A stretch of 64,000 bases of DNA from Romanomermis culicivorax. Its lineage: Eukaryota > Nematoda > Enoplea > Mermithida > Mermithidae. Positions 12,279 through 24,600 of the stretch are shown here, piece after piece; position 1 is the stretch's first letter; each line of letters opens with the position of its first letter. The stretch spans positions 1,116,001 to 1,180,000 of the forward strand of contig CAWUHX010000022.1 of assembly GCA_963922205.1 (NCBI GenBank). Direction: 5' to 3'. The notes under the pieces were generated by a model. That model had not been told where the DNA came from. It was given only the letters and a program-made list of their open reading frames with translations, and did no database searches. The translations under genes were made by a program, and so were the position numbers.

Positions 12279-14631
12279 TCATAGTCCGCCAGCAGGTGGC
12301 GGTGGGCCTGCTGACAGGGCCATGGGGGCGGCACCATCAGGTTCAACTGAAAATAATGAAAATTAACATTTCTGAAATCCCTGCTGAAATCGTTCTATGT
12401 AGCCTACAAGAAAATTTCGGACAACAAATCGTATTGGCTTTGCTATTTTCTTCTTGATCGACCGCAAATACGAATTTCAAACATGTAGCATCCAAACCAC
12501 AGCTGAATGGATCTTTGGCATCGCATTGTTTGTCGTTTTGCGGTTTACCACCTCCGAAGCATTGTGGTTCTATAATAAAACATATGTTATTGAGCTACGT
12601 AGTATGACACATGATTTTTAAAGTCTCGTTTTCATGTAGTTTGTATGAGCATTAAGCAAGTGAAAGTTGCCCTTTAGCATCAGGAACAGTGAAGCAGGTA
12701 TATGAAAAACTGCATAAAAACTGCAAAACTACAAAAGAAGCTTCGTATGGAAAGGCCGGCTGATTACGTCCTTAAATTGAGCGACGTTTTTACCAAAAAA
12801 GAGGCGCACAAAAGCCTACTGTAACACAAATATCTGCATCTCAGAAGGCAAGTGCAGATTTAGGGGGCGGGGGCGGCCGCCCCCTCCCCGAAGCTTTTGA
12901 AATAAGATTTTTTTCTGTATACCTATAGGCAAATTTGAAAAATTTGAAAAATTTTTTTGAATTTTTTTGGAAAAATACTTAATTTTGAGCCAGGAAGATG
13001 TAGGACGTCGAGAAATGTCGAAAAACAACGTTTTTATCATAGTAGACATGTTTTTTTGAGGCAAAAAACAATTTTTTAAAACCGCCCCCTCAACCGCCCC
13101 CCCCCTCGAAAAAAATTTCTGGATCCCCCACTGTCAGAAGGTATTGGAGATGGATGTTCTCGTGAACATTTTCTTCAGTCAGTGCAGATCAGGTATAAAT
13201 GATCCTAGACAGAAATAACACAAAATTGTTGTGAACAATGTTCGTGTTTAAAAATTGTAGAAACGGAAGAAAAGTCCTCCCTGTTTAAAAAAACTTACCG
13301 TTTTACAGTACACGGCTTCTATATAATGACCTATCTCATTTGCTGATACTTTTTACCTGGAATCTTGCAGCATAAGCCCAAATTCGTCAAGTAATTGCTG
13401 CAGTACATATTAGACGGACATTGGGATACTTTAATGCCATTAGGAACCGCTTTATTCCGAACGGCACAGAAGGTTACATTTTTCAATAATTTGTCTCGCT
13501 CTTCGTCTGAAATGCGAACAACGGGCGGAGGTGGGGGAGGGCCGGCGGCAGACTGAAAAAAATTGAGGAAACCACAAAGCATGTAGCACAGCAACATTTG
13601 GAAATTTGCTCAATTTTTGGTATCAAATAACGTTTCCGATTCAAAGTTGCACAGGATAATCAATGCCTAGGAGGCATGCTGTCAGTATTTCTCTTATAGT
13701 CTATTCGGGTAAAAATTGCTGTTGCATTATGATTTAACTCGTATTTTTCAGTGTATCAACAAGATGTTGAAGTGATGAATAGATCAGTAGTCCATTTCAG
13801 AATAGGAAACGTGTCTTTGTGTCCGACTAGGGGCTTACCATGGAATCGGCGCGACCACCCACGGCGAACATGGGGTAAGGGCGGGGTGGGTGGCAAACAG
13901 GCGGTGGGGCGCACGTATTGTCGGCCAAAGTGAAATAACCGCAACGGCAAGCGCACTGGTTATTTTTGTTACAATAGGCATTTTCGGGGCACAAATATTC
14001 TTTCTCTTTTTGACAAACGTCGCTCAATTTCAAGCGTTTGACGCATGTTTTATCGCGCAGAACTTCGTCGCTCTGGCAGTCTTTAGTACAGTAGGGATAT
14101 GCAGCCGAGCCGGCTTGCTTGGCGCCGGAATCGCATTGGCACAGCCCTGCAATGGTTAATTTTTTGGTTGGTAACCAAAAATCCTACTGTTGGTCAGAAG
14201 AGGTTCTTTGGTTATCAAAAAAATGTACAGTAAACGTTGGAAAGTATTGTGCTTAAAAGTAGCGTGGTGGATCCAATTCTGTGTTAGGAAATCTTACCAT
14301 TGACGCATGAAGCTAGGAAGCTTTGGCACTGCTCTTGCTTGATGCACTTGTCACCCACCTTGACCTTGGGGTAGCATTGCTTATCAACCAGGATGGCGTC
14401 ATTGGAGCACACTTTCGGGCAACACAACTGTTTACTGTTCGATCCACCGAACGAAACACTGTGGCAATAGTGGGTTTCCCAGGGGCAAGAGATGGAATTT
14501 GGGCCGAACGAATCGCATTGGGCGTTCGGGTGCGGGCTGCCTACTGGGCAATTATCGTTCAGGGCCGGGCAACAGTAACCGGTGCCGTTTTCTTGGGCGT
14601 AACTGGACGAGATGACCAAACAGAAACTTCC
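12279..14631 (-). CDS. Gene B: secreted cysteine-rich EB/lustrin-module protein (5' exon not found)
   Basis: Exons read on the minus strand are 14631-14283, 14146-13839, 13552-13357, 12569-12408 and 12346-12279 (TGA stop). All junctions fit GT...AG and keep frame (phases 1, 0, 1, 1). The protein has a CP..YC...CC lustrin-like block (PWETHYCHSVSF, KQLCCPK), then an EB-like block (VGDKC, QCQSFLASC, CQCDSG), another (LSDVCQ, YCNKNNQCACRCG), Pro-rich linkers and a final CC module ending in a PPPP tail. EB and lustrin-type modules are common in nematode extracellular proteins. The first exon found begins at an acceptor just before GSFCLVISSSYAQ, which looks like the end of a signal peptide, so the start codon lies in an unidentified upstream exon. 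A hAT element sits in the intron between 12570 and 13356. The last exon has the weakest splice donor (GTAGGC). Confidence 0.7.
12849..13133. mobile_element. Non-autonomous hAT element, 285 bp, perfect 8-bp target duplication
   Basis: Flanked by TCAGAAGG at 12841-12848 and 13134-13141. The right end reads GGATCCCCCACTG and the left CAAGTGCAGATTTAGGGGG, so the termini are related but diverged. G and C runs lie inside both ends. It lies wholly within an intron of gene B and encodes nothing. Confidence 0.85.
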
Positions 14632-14639
14632 CTGCAAAT

Positions 14640-15680
14640 TTGTAATTATGGTTTCGAATGATCACTCCTGATCTTCATTAGAAGATAAAATGTTCAATAC
14701 TACAGTAACTAAAGGAGCTAATTATAGAATGTTATTCTTATGGATTGATGCTATAGGACAAAAAACTGTAAATCGTTCTTTTTTTCAATTTTTTACTAAA
14801 CCATATCTCACATAAGAGTGGAAATTTGTGATTGAGTAACCTGTAATAATTTTTTGAGTAAAAAGTTCTACAGTAAAAGCATTGCGTAAACGATTTTTCA
14901 AATTTTCAAAACGCATTTTGTAAAAAACTGAATATAGGGATTTGACGTTCTGCATTGACGTGTTTTGTTTACCTCACACTGACGAAATCGGATTTGATGC
15001 TTGCGAATGGAGTGTCAACGGAGCTCAATCCAGGAAAACTGCCGACAAGGCTGGTGGATCTCCCACATCCAAAAAACCTTTTCCCTTTAGGTCGAAAATG
15101 CCGTCCTGGATCAACATTGTCACTAATTTCATCAGTCAACACTAGTTTTATGGAATTTATTGACCAAACACTTGCTTTTTGAAAACTTTCTTAACTTTTT
15201 TATGCTTTATTTAAACAGTCTAAATCTTGGACGATGAGGAATCAGATCATCCTTGCCAGACCACCTGAAATATGAAATCAATTTGATTGCGTAAGTGCAC
15301 TCAAATCCCGTGATTTACTGTAAACTAGCCTAACAGCACTATTGGTAGCAAAATTTCTGAATAACACAACAGGAAATAACAGCGGACTATGATCTGGCAG
15401 CAATAAGAGACTATGGTCAGTATTTTATACAATGTATGTAAAAACATGACAAACGCTGGCATTGTCGTCGAAATCGTTTACACAAAGCTTTCACGGTGGA
15501 ATTTTTTAAAAATTCTCTTAGGTTAGTTGGGCATGCTCACAAATATTCAATTCTGTATGATAAATCGTCAGCAGATAATTTAAGAATATAAAATAGTATT
15601 TGCTGCTTTCCACTGATATTTAATTATTTGAGAGAAAAACGGATTATACAAAATTTTAGCTTGTTTGACTAACAGTGGGA
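14640..15680. other. Spacer between genes A and B
   Basis: Should contain the missing first exon of gene B, but none could be identified with confidence. A frame of about 65 codons is open on the minus strand around 14962-15170 and ends next to a GTAAAC, and a frame is also open on the plus strand. Neither has a module pattern or a start codon in context. 14740-14900 resembles an internal part of the MITE family seen at 7475. Confidence 0.4.
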
Positions 15681-18600
15681 CTAGCTTTCACAAACCCTTG
15701 GACAATCGTCACCGAGCTTTCGAGCACCAGGCGGCGGTGGAATGTTAGCTGATCCACGAGGAGTAGGTTTGTCACCGCCCAAGTCTGAAGACGTTCTGCA
15801 TTCCCGGAAATTGTTTCCGTCTTTCAATACATCGCCTACCGGGCACGAAACACCTGAACTAATGATTGATAATTCCAACGTATCATTATACCCCATTCAT
15901 TTTTAAATGACTGATGCAGCGATTCCATGAAAGTGAGTTAAAGAAAAACTAGTAAAGCTTGTTACTGTAATCAATAACGCAAATTTCTCGTCCTTAAGGG
16001 GTAAACCGAGCAGCTGAAATTTCCTCCCAAGACCTCGTTAATTGATTCAAATTCCTTGAGTAACACTCAGCTATCAAACACAGTTCTACCCAATCTAAAA
16101 TAGATAAGCATCGTGATTTTTCTATCATTTTGACCTTTCCATTGTCATAAAGCAATTGAGCGTTTTTCTATAGTAAAATGTTTTCCACTCGGTGAAAACA
16201 GTGTGTTAAATTGGACATACTTTTGTGGTTGTCGCTGCGTGCATCATTTCAAGTAAATGTGGCAGGGTATGACAAATCAGCGGAATCCGCATGCGGATGG
16301 CGGATGTGATCTAAAAAGCGGATGCGGAAACCGCTTTTTTTGGGGATATTTTGGTCTAATCAGTGGATGCGGAATCCTCCCTTTTCAAGTCTAAAAGACA
16401 TATATGCTTGGCGGATGGCGTATATTTTTTGTCAATTTTTCGGTCGATTTACTCGAGTCGTAAACTTTTTTGCCGGACATCCACATCATGTGTAAATCGC
16501 GGAGAAATTCGGCATATATGCGGATCAGACATGCACGACAAGAATTTCCAGGGGGGGGAGGATCCTCGAGCTTTTCATCGAGGGGGGTAAGGGCGTGAGA
16601 AAAAAACAAAAGTTCCACAAGCATGCTTTTCATACAAAATGTGCATCAAAATATCAAAAAAAACTGTCTTCGAAAAAGTTCAGGGAGAGGTGCTTGACGA
16701 TTTTTTCAGGCCAGGGAGGGGTGTTCAGGGTCTCAGGTAGGAGGGTTTACCTCCCCTTGACCCCCCTTTGTGCATGTATGATGCGGATATAGAATTTTTC
16801 ATGATTTTTGTTTGCTTTTATGGTTCTTTGAATAAAAAAAGCAAAAAATGATAGAAAATGTGATAAGTGATACCCAAATCTTCACTTCTTTTTGATGCAA
16901 AAATAATGGTTTTTTTGTGTACGCATTGACTAAATGTCCATATTGTCATTATTTATTGGGTTTTCTATTGACTGAACTATAATGAAATGCTGAAACTCTC
17001 AGAGTAAGATCATCCAGAGTGAGATCATGTTTGTACCTAGGATAAATTGGGTGCTTGGCTTATTTATTGCTTATTCACAAAAGAGCGAATACTCAAAAGG
17101 ACGAATCTCAAAAGAGCGAATACCCAAAAGAGCAATTCTCCAAGGAGCAAATCCTCAAAAGAACGAAAAGAGAAATTTTCAATGAAAAAAGCTGTAATTT
17201 AATTTAAAATTTAATTAAAATGTTTTATTCAATTTAAGATTTAATATAAAATTTTAATTCGAAATTAAACAAGTTTTTTCATTTCTTACTTTTAATAAAT
17301 TAATTATGTAGTTAATTTTTCTATTTATAATTTAATTTACAGTTTAGTTTTTAGTTCAATTTAATTTATTTTCATTTTTTCATAGTTAATTTAATTTATA
17401 GTTTTATTATGATTTAATTTTTCAATTTTTCAAAATTTCATTTAAAATTTAATTTAGTCCAAAATTTGATTTAATTTAAAATTTAATTGAATCTAAATCT
17501 TAATTTAATTTAAATCTTAATTTAATTTAAATCTTAATTTAATTTAAATCTTAATTTAATTTAAATCTTAATTTAATTTAAAATTTAATTTAATTCAAAA
17601 TTTAATTTAATTTAAAATTTAATTTAATTTAAAATTTAATTTAATTCAAAATTTAATTTAATTTAAACTTTAATTTAATTTAAAATTTAATTTAATTTAA
17701 AATTTTATTTAATTTAAAATTTAATTTAATTTAAACTTTAATTTAATTTAAAATTTAATTTAATTTAAAATTTAATTTAATTTAAAATTTAATTTAATTT
17801 AAAATTTAATTTAATTTAAAATTTAATTTAATTCAATTTAAAATTTAATTCAATTTAAAATTTAATTTAATTTAAAATTTAATTCAATTTAAATTTAACT
17901 TAATTTAAAATTTACTTCAATTAAAAATTCAATCCTGCCACATCAAATCCCCCCACATCCGCGAAATTTTTTTGCCGTTAAGTCGTATGGCAGATGGTAA
18001 ACGCGGGATCTGCCCTTTTTTCTGAAATCCGCCCTTTAGACGTACGTATCCGCCAAAAAAATGTTGAAGTCGGGCAGAACCACCTGAAATTTAGAAAAAA
18101 ATATCCGCCATCCGCCAAACGTATCCGCCTTTCAGACTTGAAGGGGGTGGATTCCATCATTTTCCACGTCCACCGACTAGACCTCAAAATCCGCCCAAAA
18201 AGTGCGGATGCGGATTCAACATGTGCCATCCGATAAGACTATTATCCACCATCCACATCCGGAGGCGGATTCTACCGATTAGTCACACCCGGCATAGTCA
18301 CGAAAGAGTTGATATTTGAACGATAAAAATTTGCTATGGTAAGTAGTGGCCTGTACCCTTCCTGTTTTTTACAACTTGCGAATTGAAAAATGAAGTGTCC
18401 TCAATTGATCCTTTGAACGTAGCTGTAGATTTTTAGCTCAGGGTAAGCTCGCTTCAGAAGTAAAAATCCCTCGATGTTTTCTGCCTTACGATTGGCAGGA
18501 TTGTCGCAGATATCCTATGATGCCTAGGATTATTTCCAAAAGTCCTATAATGGTCCTTCCTGCAAAAAGATGAATAAGTTAGTTATGAATATTGTAGCGA

Positions 18601-21600
18601 TTTTTGATTGTCTCAGTGCTGATTTGCAATGAACGATGACATCTTGTCTAAAATTTTGCAGCTGTATTTTCATTATTATACAATTCGAAGAGGGAAGAAA
18701 CTACAGTCCCGCTATATGCTCCAAGTTCGAAAAAATATATGCTCCAAGTTCGAAAAAGAAAAAATATATGCTCCAAGTTCGAAAAAATATGGTCACTATC
18801 ATTAACTAGCTCCTCAACTGCATTTACATGATCAACGATCGTTCTTTAAATTTTTTCGCATGTCACAAAAGAAATTTGATCATTTATTCATTTAATACAT
18901 TTTTTTTATTAATTTATTATTTGATCATTATTGCTCCACTTATAACAAAATTTTCGAACGGAACAAACCCATTCCTGTAAGAGAACGTTTGGCAATTACG
19001 TCTTGATACCTACCAGGTGGAATTAACCCTCAAAAATTCGATTGGGTAGCAGATCGGCTACCATAGTCACATCCGCTAGTGGACAGCAAAAAATGTGAAA
19101 AAGGTTTTGCTATTATTTTCATAAGGGCTCTACGAAGACAAAAGAATAAAAGAAAATGGAATATGGTAGACATTCTGTGAGGTAAAAAATATTTTGTTTG
19201 CCACTTTTATGGAACCGCAAGAATGGTTAAAAAACGTAATACTACAGAGAGTCTACCTGAAGATAAGTCACTAATGAGTAAAGATAAATAATAAAATCAT
19301 AAAAATGACCATGCAACCACATTCTAACGAGTGAAAAATTTTTATTTACATGACAAAGTGACCACACAAGCACCTCGAATGACAGAACAATCAGCCTAGA
19401 TGGACGTTTTTCATTCTTTACCCGTACCAATCCGGGTAATGAAAATATCGTTTTCGTTTTGTTTCTTAATTTTTTTCAGACTTTTTTAAAGACTTTTTAA
19501 AATTACTTTCAAATGTTTTAGAATTTGGAGTTCAAAATTTAAAAAAAAAACCATTATTGAATATACCTCCCGAGTAGACCAAGGACTGATTATTTTCAGC
19601 ATGTGCGATTTCTATCTAAAATTATTGGGATAACCCTGGGCCAAAAACAACAAATCACTGCATCTCACCGGCGTTCGTGACACGCATTTGGCAGAACACA
19701 ATTTCTTGCATTTACTTCCGAAAATACGGTGCAAATTGAAAATTTTGATGCGCATCGATTGCAACCGTATATTTCCCAATTTTTAACGAATGAAATTTAC
19801 ATGCGCCATCTGATTGGTAAGAAAATTTAATGAGCCTAATAATTTGTAAATGCATACTTTATATTTAACGCAAAAAGTAAATGTAACGTGTTACTTATAT
19901 ACCTCAGCAGAAAGTAGCGGTTGTGCACTAGGTAGCGGATCTAGCGCCGACCCAAAAATTGGCATCCAAGACGTGTTCTGGACGCGTCCAGGTTGCATCC
20001 GGTGAATAATTGACATTCATGCAATAACCGTCGATCATGGATTTTTCAGAATGTGTAGTGGATAATATGCACTTTGTTTTGACCTACAGTATGACTAAAG
20101 TTGGCCTTCCGTGTATATCTGGCGAATAATGTGTGCTTTCTGTAGGAAGGTGAAAAGAAAGCATCAGCAAAATTCTTTGGTTTTGTATAACATAAGGATT
20201 GGGATGCACATCAGCAGCCTATTGCACATTAGCTGCCTTAGTCAGATCCGCAGCCAAAAAATATAGTATGTATTCATATCTGTTTCATTGCAGGAACGTA
20301 AACGCATAAGGTACTGGTCGAAATTTACTTTTAAAACAAAAAAATTACGCATTGTTTGGATCCTGAAAGACTACACGCGATTTCTTACCAACCAAATGAT
20401 GCAGATTTTCAGCGTCCTTTAGTTTCTCACATTCGACACAAATCCAATACTCGTTAATTTGGGCATTCCGAAGAACTTTGGAAGATTTTTTGCGAAATTC
20501 GTAAACTCATTGTTCGTTGATGCGGGATTCATATTGAATCATCGATTTTTTAAATTTTGAATTCAAAACAGCGTTTGCTTCACCAAAGTCCATTTTTGTA
20601 CGCAATAAGAGGCGAATTTGGCAAATAAGAAAAGCCGAATTAGCTATGGTATTTTTTTGTAATACAGAAGCATACATGTGTGCGCATGTTGTGTCTGTGT
20701 GTGGTCACTTTGATGTGTTTATTACATTTTCTGTTGATCCAGAAAGATATAGATTTATTACGGGTCACTAATTAACTTTATCATTTGTGTTACAAAAGGG
20801 TAAAACGGTCAGACGCTCCATTGTCTGTACTGTAATGTGTCTATCTTTCAAACATCAGTATTATTGGACTATTTTCGTCCAACGTATACAAGTATGTTTT
20901 TCAGGGATGGCAAAAAAATGAAATAAAATATTCTTTGGCTGCAGATCTGACTAAAGGCGGAGTGTCACTTCACGCGGCGGGCAACACCGCGCGTGATGAC
21001 CGCTAGCACGCTAGTTTAGGACCAAGCGGGCAAGCGGCCGCCGCTAGTAATTTTCAAAGGTTACTGTAGAAATTTCAATCGGAATTTCGGCGGTGTTGCT
21101 CGCCAATGTTTTTTCGCGTAGACCTTTCACCATTTGGTGAACGCGATCAAAATTTTTTCCGCTATTCTATCCATGCCGTTTTTTGCTTAAAAATACCACG
21201 GTGCGCTTTATTCATGCATTTTGAGCTTTTCTGGATGTAATTCAATCAGTAATTTACAAAAAAGGAAGAAAAAACGAAGATTGTCGACTTGAGTCAGATT
21301 ATGATAAGAATATATCGAAATTAATAGTAGTAGCAAAAAGCCAAAGCGAGGAAAACCTATGTATTTGTGCTTAGCCAAAATGAAGAGTCATAGATTCAAT
21401 TGGAATCATTCTTCTTTTTTTGGGTTCTGATACCTTAGATTAGAACGTTGTAAGATAAATCTTTCCAACACATATTTCATGATTTGTAATTTAATCAAGC
21501 CTCTTGTGCCAATTGGAACAATTGTCCGTGCTCAAAAAACACACTGCCCTTTTCCCCAGTTGGGAAAAGGCCGGTGGGAAAAGACAGTGGCTCTCAGGAA

Positions 21601-24600
21601 AAATTTGGTTGCTCTGCTCGAAAAAACCCAGAAAGAAATAATAGCCAAGCACAAAAATTGGTTGAAAATTGAACAAAAATCGGAATTTAAGAAATTCTGC
21701 ACTTTTTTACGAATTGTTAATTTAAACTCGTCGGGAAGATTTATTTTAGCAATAAATTCGATTAAAATCGCCGAATGAACAATAATTTTACAAAAAACCA
21801 CGATGAAAATGGTTTAAAATTAACAATTCGGTGCAAGCGCTGCCCGCTAGGATAGAAAAATTTCTAAACTAGCGGGCGCGTGAAAAACTACGGTAGGATT
21901 GCTAGCGGGGATTTCGGTCATCACGCGCGACACCGCTCGCGGTCTGCCCGCTTGGTATATGTCACTTCGGAAGCGGGCGAGCGGTTCACGCTCGATTTTG
22001 ATTGGTCCATTTTTTCTTTTTACTGTAGCGTGACGCGGGGAGCGTGAAGTGACATTCCGCCTTAAGGCTGCTAATGTGCAGTAGGCTGCTAATATGCACT
22101 AGGCTGCGATATGCACTAGGCTGCGGATCTGAGCCCTAACCTAACATAAGCACGTGACTTGTCAATTTGTTGTCGGTATACATTTGATGATCGCATCTTA
22201 TACGCGTTCTGGACGCGTTCGGCATAGACGTTTAATTTGGCTGGTAGTGTTATTTGGAAGTGGAGAAAAATGTAAAATATTTCAATTGATTCTCATTTCA
22301 AATCAAATAGTAATCTAGGCTACATCGAAATTTCATACCTATAGCTGCAGCTTAACTTGAGCTACACTCATTCATAGTAAACCACTGCTTTCTGGTCAAC
22401 TATTGCAATGTGGGCTTACTGCCAAAATGCCTTAAAACAAATGAAAAGTTCTAAGTTATAAGTTTCAATTTTGGTAATCATGAGCATGCCTGGAAATTTG
22501 TGGATTCTGAAATTTTCAAGCTTCTTGACTGAGATCTGCAAAGCGACGAAAATTGACTTTGAAACACATTGAAGCCAAAAAAATTGCATCGCAACTGGAC
22601 TCTTCAAGCAGTTATTTCTTGTTGAATTTGTTTATTTTTCTAGGTCTAAAAATGGCCAGTCTAAAAAAATCCTTGAACAATTAACAGGAGTGAACTTTGC
22701 TAACCAGTCTGTCATTTTCGAACATGCGCGAAATTCTCTGAAGCATCATTTTACAGTAATGTCACCATCGAAAGCAGAAGACCAAAATGTTAGATCTGCT
22801 CTGGTTTTGTAGAGTAGCACTTTCAGGCGGCCATTTTTTGTACTACTATGTACGTAAAATTTTTCAGGTGGCTACACCCCTCTTTGCATAGGAATCCTAT
22901 ACGATTTTTATGAAAAATAGAAACCAAGTCTAGGTGAGCGATTTTATCGTACAGGAGTCCTCCTAGAAATCCTATCTTACGATAATCCTAGGATTCCCAG
23001 GATAATTGTGAGATTCCTTTAATAATCGTTAGACTCCTAGGATTCCTGAGATCGCGCAGAATCCCTTCGTTGGAATCGTTGTAGACCTATCGCATAGATC
23101 CCACGATTTTACTTCTGAGGCGGCTTTAACTGAGTTGGCTCACAGGCTCTATATGGCAGGGGTTTGCACAACACTACAAAGTATATATATAAGTGGTACT
23201 TGCATCCCGATATAAGTCTTTTGAAGCATTTAAAAAAACTGACTGTTGTAAGCCAAAATGCAAAAACTACAACTTCCATTAAACATTCGGAAAACCATGC
23301 TGCTTATATGACTGATTATAATCAGAGAAAATCAAATCGAACTCACTCTTCGGAACGCAAGATGTTTGTAGGGTGGAAAAACCATCGCGGCAAGAACAGA
23401 CGCCTTTCGTGCAAGCAGAAAACGACGGCAAGCATTGTTTGTCGCTCGCACACTTATCAGCCAGATTGGCCACTGAAAAATGTGATACGATTCTTTCTGA
23501 GAAACATGCTTCGATTACTATTCTATGAGGAAAGAAACGAATTGCATAATAGAATAATGGGTGTCAAACAAACATAACCACAAGTTATCTTCTTGATAGA
23601 ACAATACACAGCAAATGATGTTGACGGATTCATAATAGCATTGATGTAGATGAGCTTTCCGTTTCAACTTGAAAAACTTTTGAGACCCAGGACTTATTGA
23701 TGAATGCAGTAGAGCGGTAACAGGACATTTTGTAATTCGATCAAAATCATTTGTTGAAATCCATCACAAGAACTACATACAGCAGGAGATGAGTATGCAG
23801 CAAACCAACTGATTCTTGGGAATCCGCATTTTTTGATTTTTTTTGACTTTATAAGAAATTCTTACGTGGGCTGCAGGTGGTGTTGACCAAAATTTCGTTG
23901 GCTTTGCATCCTGCAATCATGAGAAACGCGGCTATAAAGACGAAAAATACAGCAGACATCAGATTTACTTGGAAGGCATTTATACGTCGTCGAGTCATAA
24001 AATTGATCCTGCGAACATTCTACAATGAAGAAGAAATTCAATATTTGACATTTACCGTCAAGAGCGACACAAATATTACGTATAATGCAGCCTCCATCTT
24101 GGAAAACGTAGGGTTTGGCGCACTGGCAAACTTTGACCTTACCGTCGGCGCCGGGTCCTGTATAGGGCAGGCACGTTGAAGGTCTTTGACAGGTCGCGTT
24201 ACATCGGTTAGACAAGTAAGGGGCTGAAAAACAAATGTCGACATAGATTTTTGATATGAAGTCAGAGAAGATGACCACCATCTTCCAAAATTATAGCTTC
24301 TCATGATTATCAGAAATGAAAACGAGTCTGTGCGCATATGATATTGCATCATACCAGAACGCATCACGTAATATCTTTCATACTTCAATACCAATAGTTG
24401 CACTATTTTTCATATTGAACTAAATTTAAGCTTGGGTATGCACAACAAATATGCTTGAATTTCTCTACTGACTTTTCTTTTCTTTGCAATAGTTATTTCA
24501 CTGAGCGGTTCAAGTCGTCTGAATTTGCTCAATCCCCTTGAAGAAGAATACAGCCTCAGATTTTGGAATCTTGGCAAAATCCAACCAGAAAACCAAAATA

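Noticed and set aside
14323-14661. 112-codon plus-strand frame
   Set aside because: Complement of the first found exon of gene B; no independent support.
14942-15182. Overlapping plus-strand frames and a ~65-codon minus-strand frame next to a GTAAAC
   Set aside because: No module pattern, no convincing start, open on both strands. Not accepted as the missing first exon of gene B.
17170-17935. Possible CRISPR-like or regularly spaced array
   Set aside because: Pure low-complexity AT repeat with no unique spacers, in a eukaryotic setting.
23164-23577. 137-codon plus-strand frame
   Set aside because: It is the complement of exon 6 of gene A, whose minus-strand reading has cysteine modules and splice sites.
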